Below, one piece after another: positions 1 to 8,417 of a stretch of DNA of 64,000 nucleotides. Every line of letters starts with the position of its first letter. Within the stretch, counting starts at the first letter, position 1. The notes below the pieces were generated by a model, which searched no databases, was not told where the DNA came from, and was given only the letters and a program-made list of their open reading frames with translations. The translations under genes were made by a program, and so were the position numbers. This DNA is from Flavobacteriales bacterium. Its GTDB lineage: Bacteria > Bacteroidota > Bacteroidia > Flavobacteriales_F > PHOS-HE28. Location of the stretch: NCBI GenBank assembly GCA_016716605.1, contig JADJWA010000001.1, positions 3,331,001 to 3,395,000 on the forward strand, written 5' to 3'.

Positions 1-1
1 C

Positions 2-709
2 AGCTCGTTGAAGGCGAACAACGCCGCCAGCGATGTAGCACTGCTCCAACTCAACAGCACGCCGCCCGCCAGCTATAACGTGTTCTACACCGGCTGGGAC
101 AAGAGCGGCACGGCGCCCACGGCCAGCACCTGCATCCACCATCCCGATGGCGACATCAAGAAGATCAGCTTCGATAACAACCCGGCCACCCAGGTGAGCT
201 GGGGCGGCGCGGCCACCTGGCGCATCGCCAATTGGGAGGATGGCACCACCGAGCCCGGCAGCAGCGGGAGCGGCCTCTGGAACCAGAACGGCCTGCTCAT
301 CGGGCAGCTCTATGGCGGTCAGGCCTCTTGCAGCAACAACATCAACGACTATTTCGGGCGCTTCAGCACCAGCTACCCCTTCCTGCAGAACTGGCTGGGC
401 AACTGCGGCAACACGCTGCAGGGCTACCCGCTCTCCGTGGGCATCGATGAGGCGGCTGCGGATGAGGATTTGGACATCGCTCCGAATCCGGCGCAAGGCA
501 ATGTGGCAGTGGGCCTTCCCGCTGCCATGCGCAACGGCGGGCGGCTCACGGTGTTCGATGCCCTGGGTAAGATCGTGGCACAGCGCATCCTCACCGGCGG
601 CGTCGAGCGCGTGACCTTTGACCTGTCTGGCGAGCCTGCAGGCCTCTATTTCGTGGAAGCCACCGGGGTTGGCTTCCACCGCGTGCAGCGCTTGGTGATC
701 GCGCGCTGA
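2..709 (+). CDS. Trypsin-like (lysyl-endopeptidase-type) secreted protease, C-terminal part, with T9SS sorting domain
   Basis: The gene starts before the window; about 235 C-terminal residues are visible. An SDVALLQL stretch near the left edge matches the catalytic-Asp region of Achromobacter-protease-I-like serine peptidases, and GSSGSG further on holds the catalytic serine. The His region is missing because of the window edge. The last ~80 residues (from DIAPNPAQG to the end) have the layout of a T9SS type A sorting domain, so the product is probably secreted across the outer membrane and attached to the surface. It is a close paralogue of the next gene: both share TGWDKSG or AGWDKSG, IHHPxGDIKKI and GSSGS in the same order. 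A strong hairpin follows the stop. The call is firm for family; substrate is inferred only. Confidence 0.85.
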   Translation, partial: SSLKANNAASDVALLQLNSTPPASYNVFYTGWDKSGTAPTASTCIHHPDGDIKKISFDNNPATQVSWGGAATWRIANWEDGTTEPGSSGSGLWNQNGLLIGQLYGGQASCSNNINDYFGRFSTSYPFLQNWLGNCGNTLQGYPLSVGIDEAAADEDLDIAPNPAQGNVAVGLPAAMRNGGRLTVFDALGKIVAQRILTGGVERVTFDLSGEPAGLYFVEATGVGFHRVQRLVIAR

Positions 710-729
710 ACACGCCGCGCCTCGGCTTG

Positions 730-759
730 AAGGACCGCTGGACCCTCCCAGCGGTCCTT
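730..759 (+). terminator. Intrinsic terminator-like hairpin after the first protease gene
   Basis: Perfect 12-bp arms (730-741 and 748-759) enclose a 6-nt loop, 20 bases after the stop at 709. There is no long T-run, only TTC, so efficiency is uncertain. The hairpin also argues against translation of the next gene starting at the in-frame TTG at 727. Confidence 0.7.
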
Positions 760-804
760 CGCATTCCGGGCCACGTCTATCTTCACGCAGCCAATCCAGC
801 GCAC

Positions 805-3021
805 ATGGTTCCATCGCTACGCCTTTTCGCCATTCTCCCGCCCTTCCTCATCGCGCTCAGCGGATCATCGCAGGTCGCTTTCGGCGGAAAGCCGATCGGC
901 CTGATGCCGAAAGGGCCTGCGCTCCGACCTGCGCAAACGATCACGCTTCCCGCGGTTGACGCCGCTGCGCTGATCGCCGAGGACGAAGCACGCGCTGCCT
1001 CCGGCGTGAAAGGCCCGTGGCGCTTCGGCTTCAACCACGAGGTGGACATCCGCAGCGAGGCGCAGGGGACCTGGACCATGCTCCGAAACGGCGACCGCGT
1101 TTGGCGAGTGGCGATCGAATGCCCCGGCGCCTTCAGCATCAACTTCCGGTTCAACGTATTCGACGTTCCGGAGCGCGGTCGCGTGTTCGTTTACAACGAG
1201 CACGGGAAGCATCTGGGAGCATTCACCGAAGCAAGCGCGAAGCTCAACCGCCTGGGTGTGGCGCAATTGGCCGGCGAGCGCATCACCATCGAGTACCATG
1301 AGCCTGCTGCCTTTGCCGGGCAAGGCCGTCTCGCCATCGACCGCGTGACGCACGCCTACCGCGATACGCAGGGCTTCGCGCGCGGCCTCGGTGATAGCGG
1401 CGACTGCAACATCAACGTGATCTGCCCCGAAGGCGATGATTGGCGCGACCAGATCCGCAGCGTGGCCATCATCACCACCGGCGGCAATGGCTTCTGCACC
1501 GGCACCCTGCTCAACAATTGCGCACAGGACAGCACGCCTTACTTCCTCACCGCCGACCATTGCCTCAGCCCCGATGTGGCCGATTGGGTGTTCCGCTTCA
1601 ACTGGGACAGCCCCAGCTGCGATCCCACCGAGGATGAGCCGGCTCTCGAGACCGTGAGCGGCTGCGTGCTGCTCACCAGCAGCAACACCACCGACATGGC
1701 CTTCCTGGAGCTGAACAGCATCCCACCTGTGGAGTACGATGTGTACTACGCCGGCTGGGACAAGAGCGGCGCTACGCCCGATACCGTCTGCGGCATCCAT
1801 CACCCCAGCGGCGACATCAAGAAGATCTGCCTCTCCTACAGCCCGGTGACCCAGGCCAACATCGACCTGGGCACCGGTGCCGCCGATTGCTGGCAGGTGA
1901 CGGTTTGGGATGCGGGCACCACGGAGCCCGGAAGCAGCGGCAGCGCGCTCTTCAATCAGGACAAGCGGGTGATAGGCCAACTGTATGGTGGCGCGGCCAA
2001 CTGCGCCAACAGCGTCGATGACTACTACGGCCGCCTCGATCTCAGCTGGCCCTTCATTGAGCAATACCTCGGATCCTGCGGAGACACGCTCTCCGGCCTC
2101 GGCGACGCGGTGATACCCATCATCCACGACGCCGCGATCACCAGCATCGTGAACATCCCCGAATTGATCTGCGGCGACAGCATCATCAGCCCCATCGTCA
2201 CCCTGAAGAACAACGGCCAGGAGGTGATGACCAGCGCGGTGATCACCTATGGCCTGGTGGGCGGATCGCCGAACGTGTTCAATTGGACGGGCTCTTTGCA
2301 AGTGCAGCAGACCCTCAACGTGCCACTCCCGCCCATCGTGGCCGCCAACGGCGCCAACACCGTGTACGTGACCGTGACCTGGCCAAACGCGAATGAGGAT
2401 CAGGTGCCGGACAACGACACGTGGCTCTATTCCTTCAACGTGAGCAATCCGGGCGGGACCGTGCAGCTGGCGCTCACGCTGGACAACTGGGGAAGCGACA
2501 TCACCTGGGAATTGGCCACACAGCTCGGCACGGTGCTCTACGAAGGCGGACCCTACCCTGACCTGGAGGAGGGCGAGATCTACACCTCCTCCTTCTGCCT
2601 CACCAACGACTGCTACGTGTTCACCATCAACGATGCCTTCGGCGATGGCATCTGCTGCGATGAGGGCGAAGGCAGCTACGTGATCATGACCTCCGATTCG
2701 ACATTGCTGGTGGAGAGCGACGGCCAATACGGCGACCAGGAGGTGCAGACCTTCTGCGTGGAGGTGGTGGGCGTTCCGGAATCAGCCGCAGTTCCCGACT
2801 TCGACCTGTACCCGAACCCGGCGCGCGATCGCGTGATGCTGCGCGCGCCGCTGCCGATACAAAGGGTTCGCGTACTCGATGCCACGGGCCGCGTGATGCT
2901 GGAGGAAGGTGCCGGATCGGAGCTGGTCGAGATCGGCATCGAACGGGTGACGCCCGGGGCCTATCTGGTGGAAGTATTTACTGCTGAAGGCCGTGCGGTG
3001 AAGCGCCTGTTAGTGCATTGA
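805..3021 (+). CDS. Secreted trypsin-like/lysyl endopeptidase-type serine protease with T9SS sorting domain
   Basis: 738 residues from the ATG at 805, chosen because it begins a clean signal peptide (MVPSLRLFAILPP...) and lies beyond the upstream hairpin. The catalytic triad is visible: His252 in TADHC, Asp297 in TTDMAFLEL and Ser378 in GSSGS. This is the arrangement of lysyl-endopeptidase-like secreted peptidases. After the protease, about residues 435-540 resemble a CARDB-type adhesive beta domain. A cysteine-containing module follows (DAFGDGICCDEG, ~550-650), which is common in Bacteroidota secreted proteases. The last ~80 residues (DLYPNPARD...) form a T9SS type A sorting domain. Expected at the cell surface or released, degrading protein. 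It is the full-length paralogue of the truncated gene at the window start. Confidence 0.9.
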   Translation: MVPSLRLFAILPPFLIALSGSSQVAFGGKPIGLMPKGPALRPAQTITLPAVDAAALIAEDEARAASGVKGPWRFGFNHEVDIRSEAQGTWTMLRNGDRVWRVAIECPGAFSINFRFNVFDVPERGRVFVYNEHGKHLGAFTEASAKLNRLGVAQLAGERITIEYHEPAAFAGQGRLAIDRVTHAYRDTQGFARGLGDSGDCNINVICPEGDDWRDQIRSVAIITTGGNGFCTGTLLNNCAQDSTPYFLTADHCLSPDVADWVFRFNWDSPSCDPTEDEPALETVSGCVLLTSSNTTDMAFLELNSIPPVEYDVYYAGWDKSGATPDTVCGIHHPSGDIKKICLSYSPVTQANIDLGTGAADCWQVTVWDAGTTEPGSSGSALFNQDKRVIGQLYGGAANCANSVDDYYGRLDLSWPFIEQYLGSCGDTLSGLGDAVIPIIHDAAITSIVNIPELICGDSIISPIVTLKNNGQEVMTSAVITYGLVGGSPNVFNWTGSLQVQQTLNVPLPPIVAANGANTVYVTVTWPNANEDQVPDNDTWLYSFNVSNPGGTVQLALTLDNWGSDITWELATQLGTVLYEGGPYPDLEEGEIYTSSFCLTNDCYVFTINDAFGDGICCDEGEGSYVIMTSDSTLLVESDGQYGDQEVQTFCVEVVGVPESAAVPDFDLYPNPARDRVMLRAPLPIQRVRVLDATGRVMLEEGAGSELVEIGIERVTPGAYLVEVFTAEGRAVKRLLVH

Positions 3022-3076
3022 TTCGGTCGCAGAGCCACAGCACTGTGCAGGCGGGCAAGCCGTTACATTCGACCCG

Positions 3077-3907
3077 ATGCGCGCCGTACTGCTTGTTTCC
3101 GTCCTGCTCAACACGCTTGTCGGCATGGCCGGGGGCGACCCGCTCACGGCAGGCGCTCGCTTCGCGGGCATGGGCGGCAGCGGGCTCACCCTCACCGACC
3201 TCTGGAGCGTGCGCCTGAATCCTGCGGGCCTCGCGGGGATTGAGAAACCCACGGCGGGCCTCTTCTACCAACGCCACTTCCTCAGCGAGGAGTTGGCGCA
3301 CCAGGGCCTGGCCGTGGCACTGCCGGTGGGCAAGGGGGCATTCGGCGTGGGCGTTGACCGCTTCGGTTACAGCTTGTACAACGAGACGCGTGCGAGCCTG
3401 GCCTATGCCATGCGCTTCGGCGAAAGCCTGCGCGCCGCTGTTCAACTCAACCACCTCGGCGTGCAGCTCGGGGGCAACTACGGTGGCACCAGCGCCTTCA
3501 CCGCTGAATTGGGCGTGCAGGCGCGCATCAGCGAGCAGTTCTGGATCGGCGCGCACCTGTTCAACCCCACGCGCTCGAAGCTCGCCGCAGTGACCGAGAG
3601 CTCGATTCAGCTCGATGAGCGCGTGCCGACGTTCTTGCGGGCGGGCCTGGGCTGGGTGGTGAACGCCAAGCTCACCATCACCGGCGAGGCCGAGAAGGAC
3701 ATCGACCGCGCGGAGCGATTCCGCTTCGGCTTGGAGTACAGCCCGAGCAAGGCGCTCTTCATCCGCACGGGCATCAGCACGGCGCCGGTGCAAGGGCATC
3801 TCGGCGTGGGCGTGCGTGCCGGCAGGCTTGATGTGGATCTCGCGCTGTCGGTGCGCGCCCAGCTCGGGCCCACGCCCATGATCAACTTGAATTACCGCTT
3901 CAAGTGA
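3077..3907 (+). CDS. PorV/PorQ-like outer-membrane beta-barrel protein
   Basis: 276 residues starting with a signal peptide (MRAVLLVSVLLNTLVGMAGG). It then reads ARFAGMGGSGLTLTD and LNPAGLAG, the N-terminal signature shared by PorV/PorQ/FadL-like barrels in Bacteroidota. The rest alternates short hydrophobic strands with Gly/Arg turns and ends in NLNYRFK, with an aromatic near the C-terminus as expected for BamA-dependent insertion. The stop overlaps the GTG start of the next gene (GTGA at 3904-3907), so the two are translationally coupled. PorV-type proteins help T9SS cargo attach to the surface, but this copy could equally be a generic barrel. Family-level call only. Confidence 0.65.
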   Translation: MRAVLLVSVLLNTLVGMAGGDPLTAGARFAGMGGSGLTLTDLWSVRLNPAGLAGIEKPTAGLFYQRHFLSEELAHQGLAVALPVGKGAFGVGVDRFGYSLYNETRASLAYAMRFGESLRAAVQLNHLGVQLGGNYGGTSAFTAELGVQARISEQFWIGAHLFNPTRSKLAAVTESSIQLDERVPTFLRAGLGWVVNAKLTITGEAEKDIDRAERFRFGLEYSPSKALFIRTGISTAPVQGHLGVGVRAGRLDVDLALSVRAQLGPTPMINLNYRFK

Positions 3908-6075
3908 AGCGCACCGGTGCATCGCTCTTCGGCGCCGCGCTCCTGCTCACCGCAGCGGCGCAAGTTGACGGTGTGCCGCGCGACGTGATCGAGCAGCGCA
4001 TCGAGGCTGCCGTGGAGCAACTGGGAGGCGACAATGATGTGGACCTCACCAACCTCTTCGAGCTGCTGGTGGACCGCTACAACGACCCTATCGACCTGAA
4101 CCACACCAGCGCCCAGGAACTGCACGCCCTGCTGCTGCTGAACGATGTGCAGGTGAGCGCCCTGCTGCAGCACATCAAGCGCAACGGGAAATTGCTCAGC
4201 CTGTACGAGCTGCAGTCCATCAATGGCTGGGACGCGGGCACGATCCAATTGGTGCGGCCCTTCGTGACCGTGCGCGAGAGCCAGATGGGCGCGCGCGCCT
4301 CTGTGAGGGAGATCCTGAAGCAGGGCGGGCACGAGTGGACCACGCGCAGCACGATGAACATCGAATCGCGCCGCGGCTCCATGGATCGCAGGAATCCCTT
4401 CGGGAAGGATTACGCATACCCGAACGGCACCGAGCTGCCCGATTTCGGAGACACCGCCGTGCGCGACTCGCTGCGTGCCAACAGCCGCGTTTACCTCGGC
4501 AGCCCGTACCGCTTGTACACGCGCTACCGCTTCCGCTACCGGCAGAACATCAGCATCGGCTTCACGGCAGAGAAGGATGAGGGCGAGGAATTCTTCCAAG
4601 GCTCGCAGAGCAGCTTCGACTTCCTCAGCGCGCACCTGTTCGTGCGTGATCTAGGGCGGCTGAAGTCCGTGGCCATCGGCGATTACAGCGCGCAATTCGG
4701 GCAGGGACTGGCCTTCTGGAACGGCCTGGCCTTCGCGGCCAAGAGCAGCTTCACCATGAATGTGAAGCGCAACGCGGTGGGCCTGGCTCCCTACACCAGC
4801 GTGAACGAGAACCTCTTCCTGCGCGGCGCGGCGGCCACCTTCGCCCTGGCACGCAAGCTCGAGCTCACCGGCTTCTTCTCGAAGAAGCGCATCGACGCCA
4901 ACGTGAGCGCGCAGCCAACTGGCAGCGACACGCTCGACACCAACATCCCGGAGGCCATCTTCAGCAGCTTCCAGGAGGATGGGTTCCACCGCACAACGAA
5001 TGAGCTCCGCAAGAAGGGGGCGGTCGGCGAGCAGATCATGGGCGGGCACCTGCGCTGGAAGGAGCGAACCTGGAGCGTCGGTGCAACGGCTGCACGGATC
5101 GCATACGACGCGGTGCTCGAGCGGAACGCCCAGCCCTACAATCAGTTCGAGTTCCAGGGCGAGGGCAACACCAACATGAGCCTCGATTGGAACCTGCTCT
5201 GGCGCAACATCACCTGGTTCGGTGAAGCGGCGAGAAGCGCGAACGGCGGCACCGCTATGAATAGCGGCGTGCTGGCTGCGCTCGACCCTCGCGTGAGCTT
5301 AAGCCTACTGTACCGCGATTATGGCCGCGACTTCCACGGCCTGCAGAGCGTGGCCTTCGCCGAGGGCACCAATCCGTGGAACGAGCGCGGGCTCTACACG
5401 GGGATCGAAGTCCGGCCCAATCGGCGGTGGCAGCTCAATGCCTATTTCGACCAGTTCCGCTTCCCTTGGCTGCGATTCCAGACCGACGCGCCCAGCAATG
5501 GCTTTGATTGGCTCGCGCAAGTGAACTGGCGCCCGAGCCGGCAGGTGGAGATCTACGCCCGCGTGCGCCATCAGGACCGTGCCCGCAACATCGCCGAGGA
5601 CGTGCGCGGCATCGACCCCTTGGTGCGTGCGGAGCAGACCAATTATCGGGTGAACGTAAGCGCCAAGGTGAGCCCGAGCATCAGTTTGCGCTCTCGTGTG
5701 GAGACCGTCGATTTCCAGCGCGGCCAGTCGCCCTTGCAGCATGGCTTCCTGCTCTACCAGGATGTGGTGCACCGCCCCCTGAGCAGCCCGCTGGAACTCA
5801 CCGCCCGCTTCGCGCTCTTCGAGAGCGAGAGCTACGACGCGCGGGTGTACGCGTACGAGAATGACCTCATCGGCGTGTTCTCCATACCGGCATACTACGG
5901 CAGGGGCATGCGCTGGTACGCGATGGCGCGGGTGACGCCGTTTCGCCGCGTGGATGTGTGGCTGCGCTACGGCGCTTGGATCTATCGCGACCAGGCCAGC
6001 ATCAGCAGCGGCCTGCAGGAGATCAACGGCAACGTGCGCAGCGACCTGAAGGCGCAAGTGCGCTGGATGTTCTAG
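3904..6075 (+). CDS. Helix-hairpin-helix domain outer-membrane protein
   Basis: 723 residues from a GTG start overlapping the preceding stop. After a signal-like N-terminus (to about residue 20), residues ~25-125 contain short helix-hairpin-helix units. Phrases such as DLNHTSAQELHALL and LYELQSINGWD resemble ComEA-type HhH repeats. The remaining ~600 residues are rich in aromatic/charged alternation typical of a large beta-barrel (for example RYRFRYRQN and a C-terminal VRWMF). This HhH-plus-barrel arrangement recurs in Bacteroidota; no function is established, and HhH need not mean DNA binding here because the protein appears to be exported. Coupling with the PorV/PorQ-like gene suggests the two work together in the outer membrane. 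Confidence 0.65.
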   Translation: MKRTGASLFGAALLLTAAAQVDGVPRDVIEQRIEAAVEQLGGDNDVDLTNLFELLVDRYNDPIDLNHTSAQELHALLLLNDVQVSALLQHIKRNGKLLSLYELQSINGWDAGTIQLVRPFVTVRESQMGARASVREILKQGGHEWTTRSTMNIESRRGSMDRRNPFGKDYAYPNGTELPDFGDTAVRDSLRANSRVYLGSPYRLYTRYRFRYRQNISIGFTAEKDEGEEFFQGSQSSFDFLSAHLFVRDLGRLKSVAIGDYSAQFGQGLAFWNGLAFAAKSSFTMNVKRNAVGLAPYTSVNENLFLRGAAATFALARKLELTGFFSKKRIDANVSAQPTGSDTLDTNIPEAIFSSFQEDGFHRTTNELRKKGAVGEQIMGGHLRWKERTWSVGATAARIAYDAVLERNAQPYNQFEFQGEGNTNMSLDWNLLWRNITWFGEAARSANGGTAMNSGVLAALDPRVSLSLLYRDYGRDFHGLQSVAFAEGTNPWNERGLYTGIEVRPNRRWQLNAYFDQFRFPWLRFQTDAPSNGFDWLAQVNWRPSRQVEIYARVRHQDRARNIAEDVRGIDPLVRAEQTNYRVNVSAKVSPSISLRSRVETVDFQRGQSPLQHGFLLYQDVVHRPLSSPLELTARFALFESESYDARVYAYENDLIGVFSIPAYYGRGMRWYAMARVTPFRRVDVWLRYGAWIYRDQASISSGLQEINGNVRSDLKAQVRWMF

Positions 6076-6116
6076 AAGGTGAGCGTTGCTTGCTCAACTT
6101 AGCCGGCGCGCACTCC

Positions 6117-6506
6117 ATGGCCGTCCATCACATCCGCATCTCGCGCGAACAGCCCATCGCCTCTTTCGCCGGCAGCACGATGCCGCGCCTCGAGTTCAGG
6201 CAGGCGCTCTTCCGCACCCGTGATGCGCAATGGCAGCATCGGCTTTACCGCGCCGCGCTCGTGGTAACCACCATCGCCATGGGGCTCGATGGCCGCAAAC
6301 TCGTGGTGGATCACCAGGCCATGCGCTTCGCGATGCTCTACAATGGCTCCTGGCCTGAGCCGGTGTTCACCAGCATCCGGAATTGGCCGTACAAGCCGGT
6401 GGAGCTCCGCGAAGGCGCCCCAGTCACTTCGTGGATCGTGGAGCTTCGCTTGCGCGAGCTTCGCCTGAGCACCGATGAATGGGTGGAACTGGTGTTCGTG
6501 GGCTGA
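6117..6506 (+). CDS. Hypothetical protein, 129 residues
   Basis: The start at ATG 6117 is the first ATG after the preceding stop at 6075. The product (MAVHHIRISREQP...) has no signal peptide, membrane segment or motif I recognise. The C-terminal half contains hydrophobic/charged alternation (SWIVELRLRELRLSTDEWVE), suggesting a small alpha/beta cytoplasmic protein. Third codon positions are G/C rich like those of its neighbours, which supports real coding. It is followed 23 bases later by the deiodinase-like gene on the same strand, so the two may share a transcript. Function unknown. Confidence 0.6.
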   Translation: MAVHHIRISREQPIASFAGSTMPRLEFRQALFRTRDAQWQHRLYRAALVVTTIAMGLDGRKLVVDHQAMRFAMLYNGSWPEPVFTSIRNWPYKPVELREGAPVTSWIVELRLRELRLSTDEWVELVFVG

Positions 6507-6529
6507 GCACCCGCTACCTTGCGCTCGCC

Positions 6530-7288
6530 ATGCGCGCCGCCTTCCTCGCCCTCCTGTTCCCGCTTTGCGCAAGCGCCCAGATCAACAACTGGGACCCTCG
6601 CTGGTACACGAGCGACAGCTCATTGGTATTCCACGACGATCTGGACTACTACCTGAACGCGTACAGCGAGCCGGAGATCAAGGCCATGCGGAAGCAGGTG
6701 AGCATCTGGCGCATGAACTTCGACAAGCTGATGCGCCGCGCCATCAACGAGCTGCGTGCCTATAGCGAGGGCCATGGCATGGTTCCGAAGGCCCACGACT
6801 TCGACCTGCCCATTGCGCAGCGCGAAGGGAGGTACCGCCTGTTGGATAACCAAGGGAAGATCCGGGCCTTCATGTTCGGCAGCATCAGCAACCCGCCGGC
6901 CCGCGTGCAATTGGAGCGCTGGAGCAACCTCGCGAAGAAGTACGCGAAGGAGGCCGATGTTCAGCTCTTCGTGATCTACGGTCGGGAGCTGCACCCTGGC
7001 GACCGTAAGAAGTTCAAGCAGTACCCCCAGCCGAAGAGCGAGACGGAAAAGGCGGCCTATGCCAAAGAGTTCGCGCAGCTGGGCACCTTGCCCGTGCTGA
7101 TCGACGGCCTCGATGAAGCGGTGTTCACGCAGTACGGCCGCGTGCCCAACGGCGCCTACCTGATCGATGCCGATGGTCGGCTGGTGTTCCGCAGCACTTG
7201 GGCCGATGCACGGAAGATGGAGCACATGATCGACATGTTGCTGCGGTGGTACAAAGCCGGGCGTCCGAAAGGGTTCGAGGCGAAGTGA
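6530..7288 (+). CDS. Deiodinase-like thioredoxin-fold secreted protein lacking the Sec/Cys residue
   Basis: 252 residues from the ATG at 6530, which gives a signal peptide (MRAAFLALLFPLCASAQ). Residues 115-130 (MFGSISNPPARVQLERW), the following FVIYGRELHPGD, and TLPVLIDGLDEAVFTQYG align by pattern with the T4-deiodinase family. In that family the core reads FGSxT(U/C)PPF, then VYIEEAHPSDGW, then LPVLVDxxD. Here the position that should be selenocysteine or cysteine is Asn121 (codon AAC). The thioredoxin-like scaffold is therefore kept, but the known redox centre is absent. Probably periplasmic or outer-membrane associated; the role is unknown and is unlikely to be classical reductive deiodination. 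Confidence 0.65.
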   Translation: MRAAFLALLFPLCASAQINNWDPRWYTSDSSLVFHDDLDYYLNAYSEPEIKAMRKQVSIWRMNFDKLMRRAINELRAYSEGHGMVPKAHDFDLPIAQREGRYRLLDNQGKIRAFMFGSISNPPARVQLERWSNLAKKYAKEADVQLFVIYGRELHPGDRKKFKQYPQPKSETEKAAYAKEFAQLGTLPVLIDGLDEAVFTQYGRVPNGAYLIDADGRLVFRSTWADARKMEHMIDMLLRWYKAGRPKGFEAK

Positions 7289-7331
7289 GCGCCGCCGACC
7301 CACGCTTCGTCATTTGTCCTGAGCTTCGCCG

Positions 7332-8069
7332 ATGATGTCCGTGCTGCGCGCCTGGCTCTACCTCTGCTCGTTGCTGCCCAACGCACGCCGCATCCTGCGC
7401 AGGCTGCTCGTCATCGCGGGTGCCTTCCTGCTGCTGATGATCGCGCTGGCTTTCACGCGCATGCCCTTCGATGCGCACCGGTGGCTGGGCACTGCGGCGG
7501 GCGAGTGCCGAGGCGAGACAGGGCTGATTGTGGTTCTGGGTGGAAGCGGCATGCCCTCAGCACCCGAATTGCTTCGGCTGCATCGCACTGCGGAACTGGC
7601 GCATGCCTGGCCCGATGCCGCATTGGCCATCGTGCATCCCGGAGATCCGCAAGCCATCGAAGCGATGCGGGACGAGCTGATCCTGCGCGGCGTGGACGGC
7701 ACCCGGATCCTCCTGATCAACGAGGGCGACAATACGCGCGCGCAAGCCTTGGCCGTAGGCGCTCGGGGCCTCCCGAACGTGAAGGCCATCTCCACCGCCA
7801 TTGTGACTGCGCCCGAGAATATGTACCGAAGCGTGCTCACCTTCCGGAAAGCGGGCTTCATTAATGCGTGCGGGGCGCCGGCATGGGAGCATGCGATGTT
7901 CCATGAATTCAACTACGATCATGGCGCTGTCGGCGGCAAGGCTTGGGCGCCCGATCTATCCGACCAGCCTGCGCTGCGATACACCTTCTGGAATTATCTG
8001 AAACTGGAGGTCACCTGCATGCGGGAGTACATGGCCATAGCCTACTACTGGTTGAACGGCTGGATCTGA
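7332..8069 (+). CDS. YdcF/SanA/ElyC-family (DUF218) membrane-anchored protein
   Basis: 245 residues; ATG at 7332, with another in-frame ATG at 7335. One transmembrane helix lies near residues 24-43. It is followed by a DUF218-type Rossmann-like domain: LIVVLGGSG at the start, then LAIVHPGD, then RILLINEGDNTRAQA, the last matching the conserved E/D-x-S/N-T-x-E/Q-N region of YdcF proteins. ElyC and SanA members act in envelope or peptidoglycan-precursor homeostasis, but this member may differ. It ends 49 bases before the tRNA-Arg gene. The 43-base gap before the gene contains a CGTCATTTGTCCTGAG string that resembles a dispersed repeat fragment. Confidence 0.7.
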   Translation: MMSVLRAWLYLCSLLPNARRILRRLLVIAGAFLLLMIALAFTRMPFDAHRWLGTAAGECRGETGLIVVLGGSGMPSAPELLRLHRTAELAHAWPDAALAIVHPGDPQAIEAMRDELILRGVDGTRILLINEGDNTRAQALAVGARGLPNVKAISTAIVTAPENMYRSVLTFRKAGFINACGAPAWEHAMFHEFNYDHGAVGGKAWAPDLSDQPALRYTFWNYLKLEVTCMREYMAIAYYWLNGWI

Positions 8070-8074
8070 TCGAT

Positions 8075-8103
8075 TCCTGGTTCATCGGGGCTGGCTATAT
8101 TCG
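8075..8103 (+). promoter_or_regulatory. Possible Bacteroidota-type promoter for tRNA-Arg
   Basis: TATATTCG at 8096-8103 matches seven of eight positions of the TAnnTTTG -7 box, 16 bases before the tRNA 5' end. The -33 TTTG element is poor, with only TTCCTGG nearby. Tentative. Confidence 0.3.
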
Positions 8104-8118
8104 CACCCGATTTTTGAA

Positions 8119-8192
8119 GGACCCGTAGCTCAATTGGATAGAGCATCTGACTACGGATCAGAAGGTTTGGGGTTCGAATCCCTACGGGTCCG
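8119..8192 (+). tRNA. tRNA-Arg (anticodon ACG)
   Basis: 74 nt fold into a complete cloverleaf. The 7-bp acceptor stem pairs 8119-8125 with 8185-8191, with G8192 as discriminator. The D-arm contains AGCTC...GAGC. The anticodon stem TCTGA/TCAGA flanks the loop CTACGGA with anticodon ACG at 8153-8155. The T-arm has GGTTCGAATCC. CCA is not encoded. A34 would be deaminated to inosine by TadA to read CGU/CGC/CGA. The arginyl-tRNA synthetase gene that would charge it lies 7 kb downstream on the other strand. Confidence 0.97.
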
Positions 8193-8205
8193 CAGGACAC
8201 GGAGC

Positions 8206-8223
8206 AGGCGCTGAGAGGCGCCT
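8206..8223 (+). terminator. Short terminator-like hairpin after tRNA-Arg
   Basis: 6-bp perfect stem (AGGCGC/GCGCCT) with loop TGAGAG, followed by TCTTCATTA. It sits 13 bases downstream of the tRNA. Weak T-tract, so moderate support. The remaining ~195 bases to the adhesin gene show no other clear signal. Confidence 0.45.
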
Positions 8224-8417
8224 TCTTCATTACCGCTTGGTGCTTATCCTGGTTTCGACCAGAAGCCCTTAGGGAGCGACGGCAGGCGATCAGCCCGACC
8301 TGAGCCCGCCTGCATGCGCCGCCAGACAGTCGGGAATGGCCGTTACGCGCATGGCTTGAGAAACTGCCCCCATCGGTTGCACGTAGGAACGCACGGATTA
8401 CTCCGCTGCCGCCCTCG

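Noticed and set aside
727..804. Upstream TTG start for the second protease
   Set aside because: It lies just before the terminator hairpin and would hide the signal peptide that begins at 805.
865..2727. 620-residue open frame antisense to the full-length protease gene
   Set aside because: It is a high-GC shadow frame rich in His/Val/Ala/Gly with no domain, while the plus strand encodes a complete protease with its triad.
6881..6898. Selenocysteine codon in the deiodinase-like gene
   Set aside because: The position is AAC (Asn), not TGA, and no SECIS-like hairpin is seen.
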